From: Actinomycetes bacterium
GTDB lineage: Bacteria; Actinomycetota; Actinomycetes; DATJPE01
Assembly (NCBI GenBank): GCA_035506535.1
Contig: DATJPE010000077.1
Location: forward strand, 1-32,587
DNA: 32,587 bases
Direction: 5' to 3'
A model generated the notes under the pieces. It ran no database searches and was not told the DNA's origin. It was given only the letters and a program-made list of their open reading frames with translations. Shown piece by piece: positions 29,649-32,587 of the stretch. The translations under genes were made by a program, and so were the position numbers. The stretch's first letter is position 1. The number at the start of each line of letters is the position of its first letter.

Positions 29649-30468
29649 GCCGCAGGAACCGGCGGATCCCGTCGAGGAGCCCGGCGGCGTAGCGCGCCTG
29701 CCCGGTCCGGGAGGACATCAGCAGCGCGTCGTGGGCGTTGCGCATGTTGCCGAGCTCGACGAGCACGGCGGGGACGTTGCTCAGGTTGAGCGTCCCCAGG
29801 TCGGTGCGAACATCCAGCCCGTCGCCGCCGTACGCCGTCGACCGGCTCAGGTGGACCTGCCCGAGCCCGGCGCGGACGTCGAGGGCGAGTGTGCGCGACC
29901 GCGCGTAGATGTCGTCGGTGTAGCCCTTGATCCGGCCTGGCCGGATCACGACGAAGCCGTGCTGGGCGGAGGCGAGCCCGTCGCCGTGGAGGCTGATCAG
30001 CAGGTTGGCGTGCACCTTGGCTCCGAACCGCCCGCGGGTGGTCACGCACGGGCCCCAGCCGGTGTCGCTGGTCCGGGTGAGCCGGACCGTGGCGCCGAGA
30101 GCCTCCAGGCGAGCCCGCAGTCGTTTGGCCAGCTGCCAGGTGAAGCGGTGCTCGGGGAAGCCGGCGTTGGTCGAGGTGCCGACCGTGTTGCACGCCTTCC
30201 ACTCGGTGCCGATCCACACGAGGCGGTTGATCTGGGCCAGGTGCGAGGAGTTCCCGCCGTTGTGGCCCGGGTCGATCGCGATCACCACTCCCGACAGTGG
30301 CTTGGCGCTCGACCTGCTGGACCACAGGGCCGCGGCGTCAGAGACGCTGCGCTGTGGGGCCGGGCTCGTGCTGACGGTGGCGACCGGCGTAGGTGCCGCG
30401 GCCACCGCGGTCGAGGCCGCCAGGGCGGCCGCGGTCAGGGCTGCGGCGAGCAGGGCGGGTCGATGCAC
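29644..30468 (-). CDS. Secreted N-acetylmuramoyl-L-alanine amidase (Amidase_3)
   Basis: 274 aa, GTG start. Signal peptide with core LLAAALTAAALAASTAVA and cleavage around AVAAA (about residue 25). The amidase starts at VVIAIDPGHNGGN (first Zn His), followed by a Glu in FPEHRFTWQLAKRL, the second His in NLLISLHGDG, and the catalytic Glu in VPAVLVELGNMRN. It cleaves the amide bond between MurNAc and the stem peptide, extracytoplasmic. A short insertion (residues about 75-105: Trp, Cys) precedes the metal Glu, with a Cys partner in WGPCVTTRG, a probable disulfide. TAGCCT 6 nt upstream of the GTG and no Shine-Dalgarno suggest a leaderless mRNA. Confidence 0.92.
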   Translation of the reverse strand: MHRPALLAAALTAAALAASTAVAAAPTPVATVSTSPAPQRSVSDAAALWSSRSSAKPLSGVVIAIDPGHNGGNSSHLAQINRLVWIGTEWKACNTVGTSTNAGFPEHRFTWQLAKRLRARLEALGATVRLTRTSDTGWGPCVTTRGRFGAKVHANLLISLHGDGLASAQHGFVVIRPGRIKGYTDDIYARSRTLALDVRAGLGQVHLSRSTAYGGDGLDVRTDLGTLNLSNVPAVLVELGNMRNAHDALLMSSRTGQARYAAGLLDGIRRFLRR

Positions 30469-30474
30469 CGTGGG

Positions 30475-30480
30475 AGGCTA
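30475..30480 (-). promoter_or_regulatory. -10 hexamer (TAGCCT) for leaderless amidase gene
   Basis: Minus strand TAGCCT ends 6 nt before the GTG at 30468. No purine-rich Shine-Dalgarno between. Confidence 0.45.
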
Positions 30481-30525
30481 CCCCGAACGGTCGCGGCGCC
30501 TCGCTCGTGCCGTCGTGAAGCCGCT

Positions 30526-32587
30526 TCAGTTCGACGGGGCCGGCGTGATGCCGCTGATGATGTAGTCCTCGTCGTTGAAGTCGAGGTTCACGCCCTGCGA
30601 GTCCACGCACATCAGGTAGGTGTTCGCGACGATCGCGCCCGAAGCGTTGCGCAACGGGTAGAAGCGGATGTGATGGCCGCAGGGGCCCGACGTGGGGCAG
30701 CCGTGGCGGTAGTCGTTGGCCATGGTGCCGGTGTTCAGGGTGTCGTCGCTCCAGTCTGCGGTCGACCCCGAGTTCGTCCGGAACCCGAAGGTCTGGCCAC
30801 CCGGGCTGAAGCTGCCCTCGGCCCGCGGCCCGTTGCTGCCACCGGGGAGCAGGGTCTGGTAGTCGGTCCCCGCCTGGCTGAGGAAGTTGGTGGCCGATCC
30901 TGGGCTGCCCTGCGGGTACCAGAAGAGCGGCTCGTGCCCGCCCTGGGTGTGGGTCGCCACGACCTGCCGGACCGACACGCTGCCGTCGCTCGCCTGCCAG
31001 TACGGCGACAGGACCTCGTCACCGACCGCCACGACCAGGCCGTTGCCGTAGTTGATCCCCTTGTACACACCGTTCGCGTCGTAGCCGCCGGTCAGGTGCG
31101 TCGTGATCCCGAGGGCCTGGTTGATGAACGACTGCAGGGGCAGCTCGTCCGCCCCGCCGGCGGTCTGCTGCCACGCCCCCGCCAGCGTGGCCGTGGCCAC
31201 GGTGTGGCCGGGGTCGTTGCTGTTGATCGTGAGCTGGCCGTACTGGACACCCTTGGCCGGCAGGTTGCTGGCGTCGCACGTGGTCGCCGGCGTGTTCCCG
31301 CGGCAGTAGTCGAACCGGACCTCGACGGTGATCGAGGATCCGCTGCCGAGGCTGTAGGGGAAGGAGACGGCCGTCCCGCCCGGGCACCCGTCCTCGAGGT
31401 TGGAGTACACGAGCTCGTACGGCCCGCTGACGCTCATCGAGTTGATCGTGACCGGCCCGCCCCCGGTGTTGGTGAGCCGCATGTCCGCGCAGGGCTTGAC
31501 GTGCAGGGTGTCGGTCTTGTCCACGTTGGTGGTCCCGATGCGGTTGAACACGTAGCGGTAGTCGGTGAGCTGGGTTCCGAGGGCGGTCTTGATCGCCCCT
31601 GAGGGCCAGTCGAGGTTGGTCGGCACGAGGCTCCCGCCCCAGCCGCTCGGGACCGGCCCGTTGTTGACGGCGGGCGTCTTCGCGGACCTCGCCGGTGACG
31701 CGGACCGCCACGTCGAGGCCACCGCGACGACGACGTAGGTGTAGGTGGTGTTCGCCCCGACCGAGAGGTCGACGTAGCTCGTGCTCCCGTCAGTGATCTC
31801 GGCCAGGGGGGTGTTCGACGCTCCCGAGGGCGGGACCGCGGAGCCGTTGCCCCGGAAGACCTGGTACTCGGTCGTGTCGGGGCCAGTGCTGTTCCAGGCG
31901 AGCAGCACCTGGCCGGAGGACGCCGTGGCCGTCAGGGTCACGGCCGGCACCGGGACCGCGCTGACCGCGCTCGCCGGCGCCTTGCCGCCGGCGGAGACCG
32001 ACACGACGCGGAAGTAGTAGGTCTGGCCGTTGACGAGGGGGTGGCCGGCGCCGTCCTTCGTGACCGGCAGGCTGCGGGCGTCGGCGTGGCTCGTGCTCGC
32101 CGCTGGGGTCCCGGTGATGCTCACGGTCGAGGTCGCGCCGACGTACACGCGGAACCCGGTGATGGCATCGGCCCCGGCTGGGACGGTCCACGACACCGTC
32201 ACCGACTTGTCGTTCGGCGCCGTGGTCACCCCGGAGGGGGCGGGGATCGGTGTCCCCGGCACCGCGCTCGAGTGAGCCGTGAACGCATCGGCGTAGGCCT
32301 GGACGACGTAGTACCGCGTCTGGCCGTTGGTGAGCCCCTTGTCGGTGAAGGAGTGCGCCGCCGCCTTGAGGGTCGCCAGCGGGGTGGTCAACGAGACGCC
32401 CGAGGTGGGGCCGCGGTAGATCCGCCAGCCCTGGACGGTGCCGCCCGCGTCGTGCCAGCTCACCTCGACCGTGCCGTCGCCGGACAGCGTGCTCACCTCG
32501 GTCGGGACCTTCGGCGGGACGAGCGGTCGAGCGGAGACCTTGGCCCCCGAGGTGGCGTGGTGCTTGGGGCTGATCGCGCGGACGACG
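30526..32587 (-). CDS. Multi-fibronectin type III surface/secreted protein, partial
   Basis: The frame is open to the right edge, so the N-terminus is missing; 686 codons are visible and no start is assigned (an internal GTG at 32496 lies within an Fn3 domain). At least three full Fn3 domains: VEVSWHDAGGTVQGWRIYRG..., VTVSWTVPAGADAITGFRVY... and VLLAWNSTGPDTTEYQVFRG..., preceded by the end of another. The C-terminal about 380 residues start near SGWGGSLVPTNLDWPSG, have an anchor-D/ASH-like beta domain (MRLTNTGGGPVTINSMSVSG, two or three Cys), and end in a domain finishing MCVDSQGVNLDFNDEDYIIS, whose Asp-rich end suggests Ca or glycan binding. No membrane anchor is seen at the C-terminus. Probably an extracellular adhesin or glycan-binding protein. 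Confidence 0.8.
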   Translation of the reverse strand, partial: VVRAISPKHHATSGAKVSARPLVPPKVPTEVSTLSGDGTVEVSWHDAGGTVQGWRIYRGPTSGVSLTTPLATLKAAAHSFTDKGLTNGQTRYYVVQAYADAFTAHSSAVPGTPIPAPSGVTTAPNDKSVTVSWTVPAGADAITGFRVYVGATSTVSITGTPAASTSHADARSLPVTKDGAGHPLVNGQTYYFRVVSVSAGGKAPASAVSAVPVPAVTLTATASSGQVLLAWNSTGPDTTEYQVFRGNGSAVPPSGASNTPLAEITDGSTSYVDLSVGANTTYTYVVVAVASTWRSASPARSAKTPAVNNGPVPSGWGGSLVPTNLDWPSGAIKTALGTQLTDYRYVFNRIGTTNVDKTDTLHVKPCADMRLTNTGGGPVTINSMSVSGPYELVYSNLEDGCPGGTAVSFPYSLGSGSSITVEVRFDYCRGNTPATTCDASNLPAKGVQYGQLTINSNDPGHTVATATLAGAWQQTAGGADELPLQSFINQALGITTHLTGGYDANGVYKGINYGNGLVVAVGDEVLSPYWQASDGSVSVRQVVATHTQGGHEPLFWYPQGSPGSATNFLSQAGTDYQTLLPGGSNGPRAEGSFSPGGQTFGFRTNSGSTADWSDDTLNTGTMANDYRHGCPTSGPCGHHIRFYPLRNASGAIVANTYLMCVDSQGVNLDFNDEDYIISGITPAPSN

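Overview
The window is a GC-rich (roughly 70% or more by eye), densely packed chromosomal segment from an actinobacterium (Actinomycetota). The evidence is lineage-specific content and order: mshA-ybjN-gpmA-phoU-senX3-regX3 (the Mycobacterium/Streptomyces order), carD...ispD-ispF...cysS-rlmB (also conserved there), an RsiG-type anti-sigma factor, a DUF2516 protein, a DUF4032 kinase-like protein and an MsiK/UgpC-type ABC ATPase. Starts are often GTG, overlaps of the ATGA/GTGA type are common, and several genes look leaderless. I cannot name the genus. A two-motif RsiG and BldD-like sites hint at a WhiG-type developmental or motility programme.

Layout. 1-1674 (minus): 3'-truncated DUF4388 protein ending in 19-residue tandem repeats. 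1866-5257 (plus): a tightly coupled run of kce-like BKACE enzyme, 43-aa micro-ORF, rsiG, asparaginase, DUF2516 membrane protein and macro-domain protein. A long imperfect hairpin (5274-5332) separates it from a convergent SDR gene. 6197-11541: mycothiol (mshA), YbjN chaperone, gpmA, and the phosphate switch phoU/senX3/regX3 with PHO-box-like repeats in the divergent phoU-senX3 promoter. 11611-13705 (minus): redoxin, UbiA prenyltransferase and lipoprotein, coupled by 4-bp overlaps. 13940-21988 (plus): carD, PIN-TRAM protein, ispD, ispF, an AAA+ ATPase, a TPR membrane protein, a PPOX-type flavoprotein, cysS and rlmB. 22034-24463 (minus): DUF4032 and the sugar ABC ATPase. 24674-27508: a HATPase regulator, a Gfo/Idh oxidoreductase, tRNA-Thr(TGT), and a possibly split TM+SRPBCC gene. 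27679-32587: an exported set of subtilisin-like protease, N-acetylmuramoyl-L-alanine amidase and a multi-Fn3 surface protein that runs off the window.

Most of the window is housekeeping. The parts most worth a second look are: the RsiG gene with both c-di-GMP motifs, downstream of a promoter with a phased GTCAC/GTGAC array matching the BldD-box pattern; the micro-ORF coupled at both ends; the AAA+/TPR pair set between ispF and cysS; recurrent 16-18 bp tandem duplications at or just after stop codons of five genes; the palindromic operator between the SDR gene and mshA; and the likely CTG start of the UbiA gene. No CRISPR array, insertion sequence, prophage or replication origin was seen, and no gene-free stretch exceeds 300 bases.
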